Positions 8,037 through 18,755 are shown, counted from the first letter of the stretch. The stretch: DNA of 39,436 nucleotides from Thiogranum sp. (GCA_030148915.1 JASBSN010000087.1:1-39436), one strand, 5' to 3'. Made by a program: numbers and translations. The notes: generated from the sequence alone by a model not told the origin.

Positions 8037-11000
8037 GTTGTTTCCTCTAGTTGCACAATCGCCAGCACCTGGCCGGCCTTCACCGCCATGCCCGGTGTGC
8101 ATAGCAACTCCCGCAGCCTGCCCGGTTCGTCGGCCTCGATGGCAATTTCCATTTTCATCGCTTCCACCACCACCAGGCTGTCGCCGATGGCGACCAGTTG
8201 GCCTACCTGCGCCGGCAAGGCCCAGACACTGCCGGTCACCGGCGAGGCCACGGCGATACAACCGGCCGGCAGATCGAGCGGCGCATCGGGCGCGGCCGCC
8301 TCGTCGCCTGGATCAACCGCATAAGCACTCTGGTCGCTTTGCGCCCAGCGCTCCCGCTCGGCGTCGAAGGCCGCCTGCTGACGTTGTTTGAAGTCCTTAA
8401 TGGTGTCGCTGTTGTCGCGCAAAAAGCGATGGTAATCGCGCAGCTTCAGCACACTGTCTTCGACCCGCAATTGCATTCGGCCCAAGACGAAGTCCTCGCG
8501 CATGCGCACAAGCTCGTCGGAGGACACCGGGTAAAAGCGAATCTGATCGAAAAAGCGCAACAGCCACTGCTTGCCGTCGCGGAAATCGGCGCTCTGGCGG
8601 TAGCGATTCCACATCTGCACGGTGCGCCCGACGAACTGATAACCGCCCGGCCCCTCCATGCCATAGACACACAGATAAGCACCGCCAATGCCCACGGCGT
8701 TTTCCGGTGTCCAGGTGCGCGCCGGGTTGTATTTGGTGGTGACCAGTCGGTGACGCGGATCCATGGGGGTGGCGACCGGCGCGCCCAGGTAGACATCGCC
8801 CAGTCCCATGACCAGGTAACTGGCGCTGAACAGAATCTCTTTTACCTGATCGATGGATTCGAGCCCGTTGATGCGGCGGATGAATTCAATATTGCTGGGG
8901 CACCAGGGCGCGTCCGGGCGGACCGACTGCATGTATTTCTCGATCGCCACCCGCGTCGAGGGATCGTCCCACGACAGCGGCAGATGAACAATGCGGCTGG
9001 GTACCTGCATGTCTTCGGCGGCGGGCAGCTCGGCTTCGGCGGCCACCAGGCGCGCCAGCAGTTGCGCCTGACTGATGTGATCGCTGTCAAAGTGTACCTG
9101 CAGCGAACGGATGCCCGGCGTCAGATCGACAATGCCGTCGATGCGCTGTTGCTCGACCCACTGCATCAAGGCATGCGCGCGCAGGCGTAAATTCAAATCC
9201 AACACCGGCGGGCCGTATTCAATCAGTAGATTGCGATCGCCCGCCTGGCGGTAGCAAACGCCCGGGCGGTCCGCGGCGGGCGCTGTCTGCTGCAGCACCG
9301 GGGAGAGCGCTGCGTCCGGTGGCAGGGTCTGACCGGCCGCGCCGTAGTGTCCTGAGAGGGAGGCGATGGCACGATCCTGCGCCTGCTCGGCGCACCGTGC
9401 CGCATCGATACCGATGCAGTGAAAGCGGATACGGTCTCCGGGCCGCAGCTGTCCGAGCTTCCATAACTCCGCCTGCACCAATGTCACGGGGCAGACGAAG
9501 CCGCCAAGACTGGGACCGTCCGGGCCGAGGATCACCGGCATGTCACCGGTAAAATCGACGCTACCGATAGCGTAGGCGTTGTCGTGAATATTGGATGGAT
9601 GCAGCCCGGCCTCGCCGCCGTCGCTGCGCGCCCAGGTGGGCTTCGGTCCGATCAGGCGCACGCCGGTACGGCTGGAGTTGTAGTGAACCTCCCAGTCGGT
9701 GGCGAAAAAGGTGGCGATATCCTCGACGGTAAAAAAATCCGGTGCACCGTGCGGACCGTACATGACATGGATATCCCAATGCTGGCCGTACACCGGTATC
9801 AGGTGCGCCGGGATCGCGCTGCAGCTGGCATCCAGAGTCGCCGAGGCCGGTACCCGCAGCACGTCGCCGACCCGCAGCGTGCGACCGCCGTGACCGCCGA
9901 ACTGCCCCAGGGTGAAGGTTGCCTGACTGCCCATGTACCGGGGAACATCGAAACCACCCTTGACCGCCAGGTAGCTGCGGTTACCCGCGCCCTGGATACT
10001 GCGCAGCCGCAGGACGCTGCCGGCTTTCACCGCCAGTGGTTGCCAGTAGGCCACCGGCTCGCCGTCGAGCAGCGCCTTCATATGGGCGCCGCCGAGCGCG
10101 ATCACGCTATCGGTGTTGAACTTCAGACTGGGACCGGTGACGGTCAGCTCGAGCGCGGCCGCGCCCTCGGGGTTGCCCACGGCACGATTGGCCAGGCGCA
10201 AAGCCAGCGCGTCCATCGGCCCGGAGGGCGGCACGCCGATGTGCCAGTAACCGGTGCGACCCGGGTAGTCCTGGATCATCGACTGGGTGCCGGGCGCAAG
10301 CACCTCGATAGTCAGCGGCCGGTACACGAAGCGGTCCAGCCAGCGCGTGTCGTGGTCGGCGGCGATGAACACCGGATCGGCGAGCACCTGGCGCAGGTAG
10401 GCCAGGTTGGACTCGATGCCGTGCAGTGAGGTATCCGCAAGCGCATCGGCCAGCGCCAGGCGCGCGCTGTCGCGCTCGGCGGCGTGGACGATGATTTTCG
10501 CCACCATGGGGTCGTACCAGGGCGGTACTTCACTGCCGCGCTCCACCCAGGTGTCGACGCGCGCGGCCTCGGGAAAACGTATCTCGGTGAGCACCCCGGA
10601 GGCCGGTTGAAACTGTTTGCCGGGGTCTTCGGCGTAGAGCCGCACCTGAATGGCGTGCCCCTCGGGCTGGTGACGATAGCCGGCGAGAAACTGCGTCTCG
10701 CCGGCGGCTACACGCAGCATCCATTCCACCAGATCGACACCGGTCACCGCCTCGGTAACGCCGTGCTCCACCTGCAGGCGTGTGTTCACCTCAAGAAAAT
10801 AACACTCACCGTCCAGGCTGTCGTAAACATACTCGACCGTACCGGCCGAACGGTACTGCACCGCCCGCCCCAAACGCACCGCCTGTGTCATCAGGCGCTC
10901 ACGCAACGCGTTGGCGATACCGGGCGCCGGGGTTTCCTCGATGACTTTCTGGTTGCGCCGCTGAGCCGAGCAGTCACGCTCGCCGAGGGCCACCACGCCG

Positions 11001-11653
11001 CCCCGGCCGTCGCCGAATATCTGCACCTCGATGTGCCGGGCGCGCTCGACATATTTTTCCAGAAAAATGCCGCCCTGGCTGAAATGGCTGCGCGCCAGGC
11101 GTTCCACCGAATGAAACGCCTCGGTCAATTGCCGCTCGCTGCGGCACAGCTGCATGCCGATGCCGCCGCCGCCCGCCGTGCTCTTGAGCATCAGCGGGTA
11201 GCCGATGCGCCCGGCTTCGCGCTGCGCCTGGGCCAGGTCGTCCAGCAGACCGGTGCCCGGCAACAGTGGCACCTCGTTGTCGGCGGCCAGCCGGCGCGCA
11301 GTGTGCTTGAGGCCGAAGTCGCGCATCTGCTGCGGCGTCGGGCCAACAAAGGCCAGGCCCGCGCTTTCACAGGCGGCGGCAAAATCGGCGTTCTCGCTGA
11401 GGAACCCGTAACCGGGGTGGATGGCCCCGGCGCCGGTCTCACGCGCCACCTGCAGGATGCGTGGCGCGTCGAGATAACTCTCAGCCGCCGGTGGCGGGCC
11501 GATGCACACCGCCTCGTCGGCCTGGCGCACGTGCAGAGAATGCGCGTCCGCCTGCGAATACACCGCCACCGAGCGGATACCCATGCGCTTGAGGGTGCGG
11601 ATAATGCGACAGGCGATAGCGCCGCGGTTGGCGATCAGTACTTTGTCAAACAT
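8033..11653 (-). CDS. biotin-dependent urea/guanidine carboxylase
   Basis: A 1206-residue single-chain carboxylase. Domains in order: biotin carboxylase (MFDKVLIANRGAIACRI start, ATP-grasp glycine loop STAGGGGIGM, catalytic ERDCSAQRRNQKVIEE); the KipA/KipI-like carboxyltransferase halves; and a C-terminal biotinyl domain with the acceptor lysine in EAMKME near residue 1167. Bacterial enzymes of this kind encoded beside the two associated proteins found here have been reassigned from urea to guanidine carboxylase. Substrate choice cannot be read with certainty from the residues here. The ATG at 11653 fits the family; a TTG eight codons upstream is possible. Confidence 0.93.
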   Translation of the reverse strand: MFDKVLIANRGAIACRIIRTLKRMGIRSVAVYSQADAHSLHVRQADEAVCIGPPPAAESYLDAPRILQVARETGAGAIHPGYGFLSENADFAAACESAGLAFVGPTPQQMRDFGLKHTARRLAADNEVPLLPGTGLLDDLAQAQREAGRIGYPLMLKSTAGGGGIGMQLCRSERQLTEAFHSVERLARSHFSQGGIFLEKYVERARHIEVQIFGDGRGGVVALGERDCSAQRRNQKVIEETPAPGIANALRERLMTQAVRLGRAVQYRSAGTVEYVYDSLDGECYFLEVNTRLQVEHGVTEAVTGVDLVEWMLRVAAGETQFLAGYRHQPEGHAIQVRLYAEDPGKQFQPASGVLTEIRFPEAARVDTWVERGSEVPPWYDPMVAKIIVHAAERDSARLALADALADTSLHGIESNLAYLRQVLADPVFIAADHDTRWLDRFVYRPLTIEVLAPGTQSMIQDYPGRTGYWHIGVPPSGPMDALALRLANRAVGNPEGAAALELTVTGPSLKFNTDSVIALGGAHMKALLDGEPVAYWQPLAVKAGSVLRLRSIQGAGNRSYLAVKGGFDVPRYMGSQATFTLGQFGGHGGRTLRVGDVLRVPASATLDASCSAIPAHLIPVYGQHWDIHVMYGPHGAPDFFTVEDIATFFATDWEVHYNSSRTGVRLIGPKPTWARSDGGEAGLHPSNIHDNAYAIGSVDFTGDMPVILGPDGPSLGGFVCPVTLVQAELWKLGQLRPGDRIRFHCIGIDAARCAEQAQDRAIASLSGHYGAAGQTLPPDAALSPVLQQTAPAADRPGVCYRQAGDRNLLIEYGPPVLDLNLRLRAHALMQWVEQQRIDGIVDLTPGIRSLQVHFDSDHISQAQLLARLVAAEAELPAAEDMQVPSRIVHLPLSWDDPSTRVAIEKYMQSVRPDAPWCPSNIEFIRRINGLESIDQVKEILFSASYLVMGLGDVYLGAPVATPMDPRHRLVTTKYNPARTWTPENAVGIGGAYLCVYGMEGPGGYQFVGRTVQMWNRYRQSADFRDGKQWLLRFFDQIRFYPVSSDELVRMREDFVLGRMQLRVEDSVLKLRDYHRFLRDNSDTIKDFKQRQQAAFDAERERWAQSDQSAYAVDPGDEAAAPDAPLDLPAGCIAVASPVTGSVWALPAQVGQLVAIGDSLVVVEAMKMEIAIEADEPGRLRELLCTPGMAVKAGQVLAIVQLEETT

Positions 11654-11679
11654 GGCCGGAGCGTGTTCCGTTTGCAATC

Positions 11680-11733
11680 GTGCCGGGCCGTCCCGGCGTG
11701 TGTCCAGGCCTGACGGGTCGTCCCGCCCGGCAC
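11680..11733. other. intercistronic stem-loop
   Basis: A perfect nine-base inverted repeat, GTGCCGGGC at 11680-11688 and GCCCGGCAC at 11725-11733, encloses further GC-rich repeats between the second associated-protein gene and the carboxylase gene. It has no T-run, so processing, partial attenuation or mRNA stabilisation fit better than full termination. Confidence 0.45.
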
Positions 11734-11738
11734 TTGGC

Positions 11739-12386
11739 TTATGCGTTCCAGACCAGCACTTCCACCGGCGTGGGGTTATAGGCGTTACAGGGATTGTTCA
11801 GCTGCGGACAGTTGGAGATCAAGACCAGCAGGTCCATCTCCGCGCGCAGCTCCACATAACGCCCGGGCGCGGAGATACCGTCGGCGAAGCTCAGCTTACC
11901 GTCCGGCGTTACCGGCACATTCATAAAAAAATTGATATTACTCGGCAGGTCGCGCTTGCTCAGGCCGTGGTCGTAGTCGGCCAGCGCCAGCAGAAAACTG
12001 TCACGACAGGCGTGCATGTGGCGCTTTTCCAGCGCATAACGCACGGTGTTGCTTTCCGCGGAGCAGGCGCCGCCCAGCGTATCATGACGGCCGCAAGTGT
12101 CGGCGACGACGGTGAGCATGGGCTTACCCTGGTTGGACAGCAGTAGGCTGCCCGTGGTCAGGTAGATGTTACCCTGTTCGCGGATGGTGTTGGTGGCATC
12201 ATAACGCTCCTGCGTATCGGCGGCATTGTAAAACAGGGTGTCTACCGCCTGATTACCTTCCAAGTCCAGGATGCGCAGCACCTGTCCCTGCTCGATGCGC
12301 CGCAGCAGGGGTTCCCCTGCCGGCACGATCTGGCGGAACGCCGCGGTGTCGGGTTGATAGTGGCTTTCGGTGATGGTCTCGCTCAT
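11739..12386 (-). CDS. urea amidolyase-associated protein 2 (carboxyguanidine deiminase subunit family)
   Basis: A 215-residue DUF1989-type protein related to its upstream neighbour. It carries the shared core: a beta-rich N-terminal half with [12 protein letters not shown], the cysteine motif [12 protein letters not shown], and SNINFFMNV near the C-terminal third. Family work assigns the pair as CgdA/CgdB, a heteromeric carboxyguanidine deiminase that converts carboxyguanidine to allophanate plus ammonia. The ATG at 12386 matches family length; the longer frame runs into the neighbouring gene. It stands directly upstream of the carboxylase, which fits the pathway. Confidence 0.88.
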   Translation of the reverse strand: MSETITESHYQPDTAAFRQIVPAGEPLLRRIEQGQVLRILDLEGNQAVDTLFYNAADTQERYDATNTIREQGNIYLTTGSLLLSNQGKPMLTVVADTCGRHDTLGGACSAESNTVRYALEKRHMHACRDSFLLALADYDHGLSKRDLPSNINFFMNVPVTPDGKLSFADGISAPGRYVELRAEMDLLVLISNCPQLNNPCNAYNPTPVEVLVWNA

Positions 12387-12405
12387 GGTCTCGGTTCCCC
12401 GTGCC

Positions 12406-13152
12406 TCAGGCGTAGAAGCGTTCGGTATTGATAAAAGCGCGTTGGTTTTCGTCACAGTGCACGCGGCAGCGGTCATCGACTCCCGCAAGGCCGGACTTCC
12501 ATGCAGTTAAACGCACGGCTTGCGGACGATAAGTGGTGGCCGGGTCCAGCGGGTGCTGGCAGGTGCTCAGCACCACCAGCGCGTGCATGTCCATACGTAA
12601 ATCGACAATGTCGCCGGCACGGGAGTTATCCGGGTGAAAGCGCATGGCGCCGTCGTCATCCACGGTCACTTTGCTGAACAGGTTAAGCGTCGCCACCAGG
12701 TCTCGCTGGTCGAGGCCGTATTTGCCCAACTCGTTGACCAGACTGTCGTAACCGTTGCGGTAGTAGTCGTTGCGTAAGCTCTGATAAGGACCGTCGCCAA
12801 ACCGCGCCTTCACGCCGGCGGCACTGGACACGCCGCCAATCGGATCGTGCCAGCCGCAGCTATCGGCGGTGATCGAACAGATGACACGCCCCATGTCGGT
12901 ATAGCACGCGTGGCCGGCGGTCAGAAAGGCCGTGTGCTGGCCCTTGAGCGTATCGGCCATATTGTAGCGCTCCACCGGGTTCTCCCAGTTGTAGAGCAAC
13001 ACAGAGACGTTGGCGCCACCGCCCAGAGCAGTAACCCGCAGGGTGTTACCGCGACGCAGCACGCCCGACCAGTGCGCGCCGCCCGGTACCTCCTCGTGCC
13101 ACAACAGCGGCGCCGGATCGGGCGCCACGACCGGTTTTGTTGTCATTGTCAT
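12406..13152 (-). CDS. urea amidolyase-associated protein 1 (carboxyguanidine deiminase subunit family)
   Basis: A 248-residue paralogue of the next gene. Visible family features are [38 protein letters not shown], the cysteine motif [12 protein letters not shown] and [13 protein letters not shown]. It probably pairs with the 215-residue protein as a carboxyguanidine deiminase. AGGAG lies three bases before the ATG at 13152 and nine before a second ATG at 13146; the second has the better spacing, so the true protein may be two residues shorter. It is 18 bp from the NikR-like gene. Confidence 0.88.
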   Translation of the reverse strand: MTMTTKPVVAPDPAPLLWHEEVPGGAHWSGVLRRGNTLRVTALGGGANVSVLLYNWENPVERYNMADTLKGQHTAFLTAGHACYTDMGRVICSITADSCGWHDPIGGVSSAAGVKARFGDGPYQSLRNDYYRNGYDSLVNELGKYGLDQRDLVATLNLFSKVTVDDDGAMRFHPDNSRAGDIVDLRMDMHALVVLSTCQHPLDPATTYRPQAVRLTAWKSGLAGVDDRCRVHCDENQRAFINTERFYA

Positions 13153-13170
13153 CTTCTCCTGTAACGCTTT

Positions 13171-13620
13171 TCACTCCGGTAACGGATGCACCGGTGGAAT
13201 AATTGCCGTGGTCACCTGCAACCGGCCGGTGATAACACCGCGGCTGGTGAGCATTTTGTCGGCGATAAACTGCAAACGGGCTCCAGGCCCCTGCACCAGG
13301 ATCACCTCCATGGTGTGCGCGTGCATCAGGTGCACGTGCAGCGAGCTGATGACCTCACTGAGGTACTGGTGCTGCAGGTCCGCCAGCTGTTTCTGCAAAC
13401 CGGGCGTGGAGTGATCGTAGACCAGGGTGATGGTTCCGGCCATGACCTCCTCGCCGAGCCGCTGTTGGTGCTCGACTAACTGTTTGTTGACCATCTCCGC
13501 AATCGCCTGCGAGCGACTTTCGAAACCGCGCATCGACACCATGTCGTCGAGCTGCCGCAACAGGGGTTCCGGCAACGAGACACTGATGCGGCTGACACCC
13601 GGTTTTAAACAAGCGCTCAT
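13171..13620 (-). CDS. NikR-like ribbon-helix-helix regulator lacking the nickel cysteine
   Basis: A 149-residue protein with an N-terminal ribbon-helix-helix DNA-binding domain (SRISVSLPEPLLRQLDDM) and a C-terminal NikR-type ligand domain. Aligned to E. coli NikR with a constant offset of eight, the nickel ligands His76, His87 and His89 correspond to His84, His95 and His97. Cys95 is replaced by Thr103 (HAHTMEV). It probably regulates this operon and may sense something other than nickel, or bind it differently. It begins two bases after the glutamine synthetase stop, suggesting coupled translation. Confidence 0.82.
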   Translation of the reverse strand: MSACLKPGVSRISVSLPEPLLRQLDDMVSMRGFESRSQAIAEMVNKQLVEHQQRLGEEVMAGTITLVYDHSTPGLQKQLADLQHQYLSEVISSLHVHLMHAHTMEVILVQGPGARLQFIADKMLTSRGVITGRLQVTTAIIPPVHPLPE

Positions 13621-13622
13621 GA

Positions 13623-14984
13623 CTAAAATAGGTGACTGTAGCGCGCTATCTCCCAGGCCGAGATGCTCTGGTGATAGGCTGCCCACTCGTTGCTCTTGTA
13701 GTGGATGAATTCATCGCGCAGTTCCTGGCCGATGGCCTCGACCACGAACGGATCGGCGGCAAACGCCTCGACCGCCTCGGTCAGACTTTGCGGCAAAAAC
13801 TCGATGCCACGCGCCGCCCGCTCGGCCTCGCCAAGCTCGTACAGATTGTCGTCCTGCGGCTGTCCCGGGTCCAGCGCTTCGCGGATACCCTGCAAACCGG
13901 CGGCCAGCGCCAGCGCGGCCGCCAGATAAGGGTTCAGCGCCCCGTCGGCGTTACGCGACTCGCAGCGCCCGCCGTTCAGGGGCACGCGGATGGAATTGGT
14001 GCGGTTGTTTGAACCGAAGGAATTGAATACCGGCGCCCAGGAGAACGTCGCCATGTCGCCCTGGCGAACCAGACGCTTGTAGCTGTTGACCGTCGGCGAG
14101 AACACCGCACACAGCGCCCGCCCGTGCTTGATGATGCCGGCAATAAACTGGTAACCGAGCTCGGTCAGGCCGAGCCCGCGCGGATCGTCGGCCGGATCGC
14201 AGGCGAACAGGTTGCCGCCGGTGTCCAGATCGTACAGCGACATATTGAAATGCGCGCCGTTACCGGTGCGATTGGCGAACGGCTTGGGCATGAAGGTCGC
14301 CAGCAGCCCTTCTTCACGGGCATATTGCTTGGCCATGTAGCGAAAAAAAATAAAGCGGTCGCACATCGTCAGCGCATCGCTGTACTGAAAGTCGAACTCG
14401 TACTGACCGTTGGCGTCCTCGTGATCGAAGGAGTACAGATCCCAGCCCAGATCGTTGATACAGCTCGCCACCTTGTCCAGCCAGGTGAACTGATCCATGA
14501 AGCCGCGCACGTCGTAACAGGGTTTAGTCAGTCGGTCGTCGGCATTGGGAATCGACAGGCTGCCGTCTTCTTCCTGGCGCAGCACGAACAGCTCGCACTC
14601 GATGCCGAGATTTAAACCGAAGCCCATCTCGGCCGCTTCGGCCAGCACCTTTTTCAGCGCCACGCGGGTGTTCACCGCGTAGGGTTGGCCGTGAAAGGTG
14701 TTGTCGGCCGGCATCCAGGCGACTTCGGGCTGCCACGGCAGCTGAATAATGTGGTCCAGATCCGGCACCGAGGCAATCTCGTCATCGTTGGGCGCCTGCC
14801 CCAGACCGTCGAGCGCATAGCCGGTATACAGCTCGGAGCCATGCGCCATGTGCGGCAGATGATCGACCGGCACGAACTTGCCCTTGGGAATACCGTGGAT
14901 GTCGACGTAGGCGCCGAGGCAGTATTTCACGCCTTTGTCCTTGAGTGCTTTCTGGATGCCGCGGATTTCCTCAGCGCTTTTCAT
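13623..14984 (-). CDS. glnT: type III glutamate-ammonia ligase family protein
   Basis: A 453-residue glutamine synthetase homologue of the GlnT group. It has the beta-grasp N-terminus ([18 protein letters not shown]), the metal-binding GIECELFVL, the [11 protein letters not shown] segment and an ATP-binding NSYKRLVRQ region. Members of this group can ligate ammonia or small amines to glutamate, for example in gamma-glutamylmethylamide synthesis. Here it probably traps ammonia released by the operon, but an amine substrate cannot be excluded. It lies between the creatininase-family gene and the NikR-like gene on the same strand. Confidence 0.9.
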   Translation of the reverse strand: MKSAEEIRGIQKALKDKGVKYCLGAYVDIHGIPKGKFVPVDHLPHMAHGSELYTGYALDGLGQAPNDDEIASVPDLDHIIQLPWQPEVAWMPADNTFHGQPYAVNTRVALKKVLAEAAEMGFGLNLGIECELFVLRQEEDGSLSIPNADDRLTKPCYDVRGFMDQFTWLDKVASCINDLGWDLYSFDHEDANGQYEFDFQYSDALTMCDRFIFFRYMAKQYAREEGLLATFMPKPFANRTGNGAHFNMSLYDLDTGGNLFACDPADDPRGLGLTELGYQFIAGIIKHGRALCAVFSPTVNSYKRLVRQGDMATFSWAPVFNSFGSNNRTNSIRVPLNGGRCESRNADGALNPYLAAALALAAGLQGIREALDPGQPQDDNLYELGEAERAARGIEFLPQSLTEAVEAFAADPFVVEAIGQELRDEFIHYKSNEWAAYHQSISAWEIARYSHLF

Positions 14985-15005
14985 ACACCTGCCTTGTGAT
15001 TATCG

Positions 15006-15770
15006 CTATCGCGTGAAATAAGAGTGCTGCAAAGGTGGTTGCTCGCTCAGGCCGCGCACCACCCGTTCGGCCAGGTCCTCGACCATCCAGGCGAACAATT
15101 CCTCGCCTTTGGCTTGGCTGGCGCGACTGGGAAAACCGGTAACCCCATTGCTGCTGGTGCGATTGACCGGGTGGGCAAAGACACAACCGCCGGTACGATC
15201 GGGGTCGTCGGCTTCCTTAAAGCGTTCCGGGCGCGCCATGTCCGGACACAGCGCCAGGATCAACGATGACTCGGCCTGATTGGCGTGCCAATCATCAGCG
15301 TCCTCGCAGTGACGCGAACGCACACGCTCGCTGATACCGGCGGTATTGATCAGCGCCACCTGAAAACCATCGTGCTCGGCGCGCAACATCTCCAGCGCAC
15401 AGCGCAGCGGCGCGTGGTTGGTGACGTGGCCGTTGACAATAAACAGGCGTCGGTAGCCCGACAGATGTACCCAGTCGCCGATCTGCTTGACGATATCGAT
15501 CAGCGTTTTCGGTTGCAGCGCCAGTGTTCCGGGCCAGCGCTGCGAGTGGCCGATGGAACAGCCGTAGGGCAGCGCCGGCAACACCGGCACGCCGGTACAG
15601 GCCGACACCTCCCGGCAGACCCGGTGGGCGATCTCGGTATCGACACCGCAACCGAGGTGCGGACCGTGCTGTTCGGTGGCGCCGACCGGCAGGATGGCCG
15701 CGTCCACCCCCTGCGCGGGCAGTGCGCCGATCTGCTCCCAGGTCATCAGATGCCAGTCTGTCGCGCTCAA
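15006..15770 (-). CDS. creatininase-family amidohydrolase
   Basis: A 254-residue metal-dependent amidohydrolase of the creatininase/FAPy-deformylase/MftE superfamily. Visible metal-site motifs are [21 protein letters not shown] near the N-terminus (Glu, His, Asp), [12 protein letters not shown] and [13 protein letters not shown]. The start is a TTG overlapping the ATPase stop (TTGA), with GGAG eight bases upstream, so translation is probably coupled. The substrate is unknown; in this operon a guanidino or ureido compound feeding the carboxylase pathway is a reasonable inference. Confidence 0.88.
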   Translation of the reverse strand: MSATDWHLMTWEQIGALPAQGVDAAILPVGATEQHGPHLGCGVDTEIAHRVCREVSACTGVPVLPALPYGCSIGHSQRWPGTLALQPKTLIDIVKQIGDWVHLSGYRRLFIVNGHVTNHAPLRCALEMLRAEHDGFQVALINTAGISERVRSRHCEDADDWHANQAESSLILALCPDMARPERFKEADDPDRTGGCVFAHPVNRTSSNGVTGFPSRASQAKGEELFAWMVEDLAERVVRGLSEQPPLQHSYFTR

Positions 15771-16720
15771 AAGACACTCTCCACTTCGTCATTGACGGAA
15801 ACCATGCGCACCATGTTCAGGTGATCGCCGTTGAGACCCGGCTCCTTTTCCGGATGATGGATCAACGCCTCCAGGCGCTTGCGCGTGGCGAGAAACTCCG
15901 GCGTCAGGAGTTGTTCGGGCTTGCGCGGCTGCGCCACCGGCACTTCGATCAGCTCGCTGACCTCACCCGGATGGGCCTTGAGCACGAGGATGCGGTCGGC
16001 GAGAAAAATCGCCTCGTCCAGGTCGTGGGTAATGAATAGGATAGTAATGTCGATGTTGGCCCAGATCTCCATCAGGTAGGCCTGCATGCGCGCCCGCGTC
16101 TGCGCATCCAGGGCCCCGAAGGGCTCGTCCATGAGCAGAATGCGCGGCTGATTGGCCAGCGCGCGGGCGATCGCCACGCGCTGTTTCATGCCGCCGGACA
16201 ACTGATGGGGGTAACTGCGCGCGAACTTGCCCAGGCCCACCAGGTCGATCCACTGCATGGCCTCCTCTTCCGCAGCCAGCTTGCCCCGGCCGGCCATTTC
16301 CAAGCCGAACATGACGTTCTTTTTTACCGTCAGCCAGGGGAACAGGGTATAGCCCTGGAATACCATGCCGCGGTCCGGACCGGGACCGTGCACCGCCTTG
16401 CCGTCGAGCAGCACGCGACCGCTGGTAGCGCTTTCCAGACCGGCGAGGATGCGGATCAACGTTGACTTGCCGCAACCGGACGGCCCGATCACGCAGACAA
16501 ACTCGCGCCTGTGGGTCTTGAAACTGATATCGCGCAGCGCCGTCACCGTACCTTGGGCGCTGTCGAAGGTCTTGCCCAGCGACTCGACCTCCAGCACTAC
16601 GGGGCGCTGCTTGAGGCGCCTAAAGCGATCGCGCACTGCGTCGCTTTGTTCCAGGTAGCTGGGCAGTTCGAGGTTGCGCCCCACCGGGGTCTGCCCGTGC
16701 GCGGAGCTCCGGGCCTTCAT
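15767..16720 (-). CDS. ABC transporter ATP-binding protein (nitrate/taurine/urea type)
   Basis: A 317-residue ATPase with Walker [10 protein letters not shown], a Q-loop, signature [15 protein letters not shown], Walker [13 protein letters not shown] and switch histidine in FITHDLDEA. It belongs to the SsuB/TauB/NrtD group. The ATG at 16720 overlaps the permease stop as ATGA and gives an N-terminal extension of about 45 residues before the ABC core. It energises the importer encoded immediately upstream. The C-terminal tail beyond the core is longer than usual. Confidence 0.93.
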   Translation of the reverse strand: MKARSSAHGQTPVGRNLELPSYLEQSDAVRDRFRRLKQRPVVLEVESLGKTFDSAQGTVTALRDISFKTHRREFVCVIGPSGCGKSTLIRILAGLESATSGRVLLDGKAVHGPGPDRGMVFQGYTLFPWLTVKKNVMFGLEMAGRGKLAAEEEAMQWIDLVGLGKFARSYPHQLSGGMKQRVAIARALANQPRILLMDEPFGALDAQTRARMQAYLMEIWANIDITILFITHDLDEAIFLADRILVLKAHPGEVSELIEVPVAQPRKPEQLLTPEFLATRKRLEALIHHPEKEPGLNGDHLNMVRMVSVNDEVESVF

Positions 16721-17682
16721 GCCTCGGCCGCCGCTTGTTGCCAGGGGAAGATACGCCGTCCGAGCCAGGCCAGCAGCAAGTCGGTGCCCAGGCCGATGAT
16801 GCCGATCATCATGATCGCCGCGAATACGTTGTCGAAATTCTTGTAGCGCGCCTGCTGGGTGATAAACCAGGTGATACCCGAACTGGTACCGATCAGTTCG
16901 GCAACGATCAGGTAGGTCCACGCCCAGCCGAGCAGAATGCGCATGTCGCGGAACAGATCGGTGACAATGCCGGGGACCACCACGCGAAACAGCAGCGCCA
17001 GGTTGCGCGCACCCAGGGTTTGCGCCGCCTCCAGCAGCGTGGGGTCGAGCTTGCGCGTGGTATTGGAGATGATCAGCACCTGCTGAAAAAACGTGCCGAT
17101 GAAAATAATCGCAATCTTTGGCGCCTGATAGATACCCAGAATCGCCACTGCCAGAGCGCCGAAGGCAGGCGCCGGCAGATAGCGGAAGAACTCAACAAAG
17201 GGTTCGAACAGCCGCGAAATGACGTCGTAGGTGCCCGCCAGAATGCCGAGGGGCACGCCGAGCAGCGAAGACAGCAGGAAACCCCAGAATATCACCTGAA
17301 TGCTTTCCCACAGACTTTCGTGCAGCCACTTCTCGCTACGTCGCTGCGGCGCGTCGGTGAAGGCGGTGTAAAACGCTTTGGCCACCTGATGCGGGGCGGG
17401 CAGATAGATGGGATTGGCCGGGTTGCCCGCCGGGACGGCCACGTGCCGCTCACGCGCCTGCCTCACCTCGCTGTCGAACGCTTCGCGGTCCACCAGCATG
17501 CCGGGGCGCAGATAGGTCACGCTGCCCGGATCGGTGATCTCCACCTTCGGGTGCCACACCTGGGGGACATAACTGACCAGCGACCAGATCAGCAACGGCA
17601 GGACAAAGCTCATCACACTCGTGACCAGCCGGGTTCTCGGGCGCATCGGCTTACGCACGGCAAACCATGGTGATGATGACAT
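16717..17682 (-). CDS. ABC transporter permease (SsuC/TauC type)
   Basis: A 321-residue inner-membrane permease with a first transmembrane helix near residues 22-42, a periplasmic segment of roughly 80 residues, then five or more helices carrying the BPD_transp_1 domain. The EAA loop ([20 protein letters not shown]) contacts the ATPase. The long N-terminal periplasmic insertion is typical of the putative urea transporter subgroup linked to urea carboxylase operons. It lies between the binding protein and the ATPase, with a four-base overlap with the latter. Confidence 0.92.
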   Translation of the reverse strand: MSSSPWFAVRKPMRPRTRLVTSVMSFVLPLLIWSLVSYVPQVWHPKVEITDPGSVTYLRPGMLVDREAFDSEVRQARERHVAVPAGNPANPIYLPAPHQVAKAFYTAFTDAPQRRSEKWLHESLWESIQVIFWGFLLSSLLGVPLGILAGTYDVISRLFEPFVEFFRYLPAPAFGALAVAILGIYQAPKIAIIFIGTFFQQVLIISNTTRKLDPTLLEAAQTLGARNLALLFRVVVPGIVTDLFRDMRILLGWAWTYLIVAELIGTSSGITWFITQQARYKNFDNVFAAIMMIGIIGLGTDLLLAWLGRRIFPWQQAAAEA

Positions 17683-17725
17683 GAGTGACAGTCCTGTCGG
17701 CCGCCGACAACAAGCGTAGCCGCGA

Positions 17726-18706
17726 CTACAGGCCGTCGCTCAGAGAAGGATCAATGTAGGAGTCGACCTCCTGCGCCTGCTCATAGACTTTGTTGGCGAC
17801 GTTGAAATCGTCGGCTATCTTGCTCGAACCGTAGAGCGACGAGAAACCCGAACCCTTGGCGAAATGCTGTTTGGCTTCCTCGAGCGTCAGGATCTTGGTA
17901 CCGTCGATGAACTTCTTATAGACATCCGGTGCTACACCAACGCGCGCTGCCATGATTTTCACCGCGTCATCGTAGGTCTTGGGATCGTGAATATAGTCCA
18001 CCACCCGGTACCATACTTTGGCCACTTTCTTCCATTTCTCCCGGTTGGCTGACAGACTCTCCGGCGACACGCCCAATACGTCGTAGATCAGGCCGGGTTC
18101 GTCGGCGCTGGTGTAGATCGGCTTGGAACCGGGTACCAGTTGCAGTGCCGAGCCGGAGTTGGGCTGCCAGGCGCCGATGGCGTCGACCTCGCCCGAGGCC
18201 AGCACCTGCGGCGTCTCGTTGGTGGGCACGTTGACCAGTTCAATATCGGCCTCGCTCATGGCGTTCTTTTTCAGCCCGTTGAGCAGCAGCAGGTGATCGA
18301 CAAAGCCGATCTCCACACCGACTTTTTTGCCTTTGAGCGCCTTCAACGAGTCCACACCGGGAGCGCCGATGATCATGTCGTTGCCGTTGCTGTAATCGTT
18401 GATCAGAATCATGACGCTCTTGGCGCCGGTAGCGCCGGTGACCAGCGCGTCGCCATTGGTCATGCTCACCGCGTCCAATTGGCCGGCGGCGAAGGCATCC
18501 ATCGAGGCGACGTAGTCGAACCATTCAAATTTGACGTCGACGCCGACTTCCTTGAACCAGCCCTTATCCACGGCCACTTCCCAGGCCACCCAGCCCGGCC
18601 AATCGCTGTAGCCAATTTTCAGCGGATCGGCGGCGGCGAGCGACGACAGGGCGAGGCAGACCAGGCCGAACAACAGACCCAAGCGCGTGCGGAATGATTT
18701 TTTCAT
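17726..18706 (-). CDS. ABC transporter substrate-binding protein (putative urea/guanidine importer)
   Basis: A 326-residue periplasmic binding protein with a Sec signal peptide ([13 protein letters not shown], cleavage near [10 protein letters not shown]). The NrtA/SsuA-like fold is seen in [37 protein letters not shown] and [14 protein letters not shown]. It is the first gene of the operon, about 40 bp from the predicted transcription start. Operon context suggests a guanidine- or urea-type ligand; the sequence alone does not prove which. Confidence 0.9.
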   Translation of the reverse strand: MKKSFRTRLGLLFGLVCLALSSLAAADPLKIGYSDWPGWVAWEVAVDKGWFKEVGVDVKFEWFDYVASMDAFAAGQLDAVSMTNGDALVTGATGAKSVMILINDYSNGNDMIIGAPGVDSLKALKGKKVGVEIGFVDHLLLLNGLKKNAMSEADIELVNVPTNETPQVLASGEVDAIGAWQPNSGSALQLVPGSKPIYTSADEPGLIYDVLGVSPESLSANREKWKKVAKVWYRVVDYIHDPKTYDDAVKIMAARVGVAPDVYKKFIDGTKILTLEEAKQHFAKGSGFSSLYGSSKIADDFNVANKVYEQAQEVDSYIDPSLSDGL

Positions 18707-18755
18707 TGACTGCTCCGAGTAGTATTACGAAATGATTCAACGGTATTACCGAAAG

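Noticed and set aside
10484-11713. A 409-residue open frame on the plus strand
   Set aside because: It is antisense to the biotin carboxylase domain of the carboxylase, has no protein-like motifs, and arises from GC-rich codon bias. Other long antisense frames at 6531-7418, 8198-9190, 9584-10429 and 3471-4343 were dropped for the same reason.
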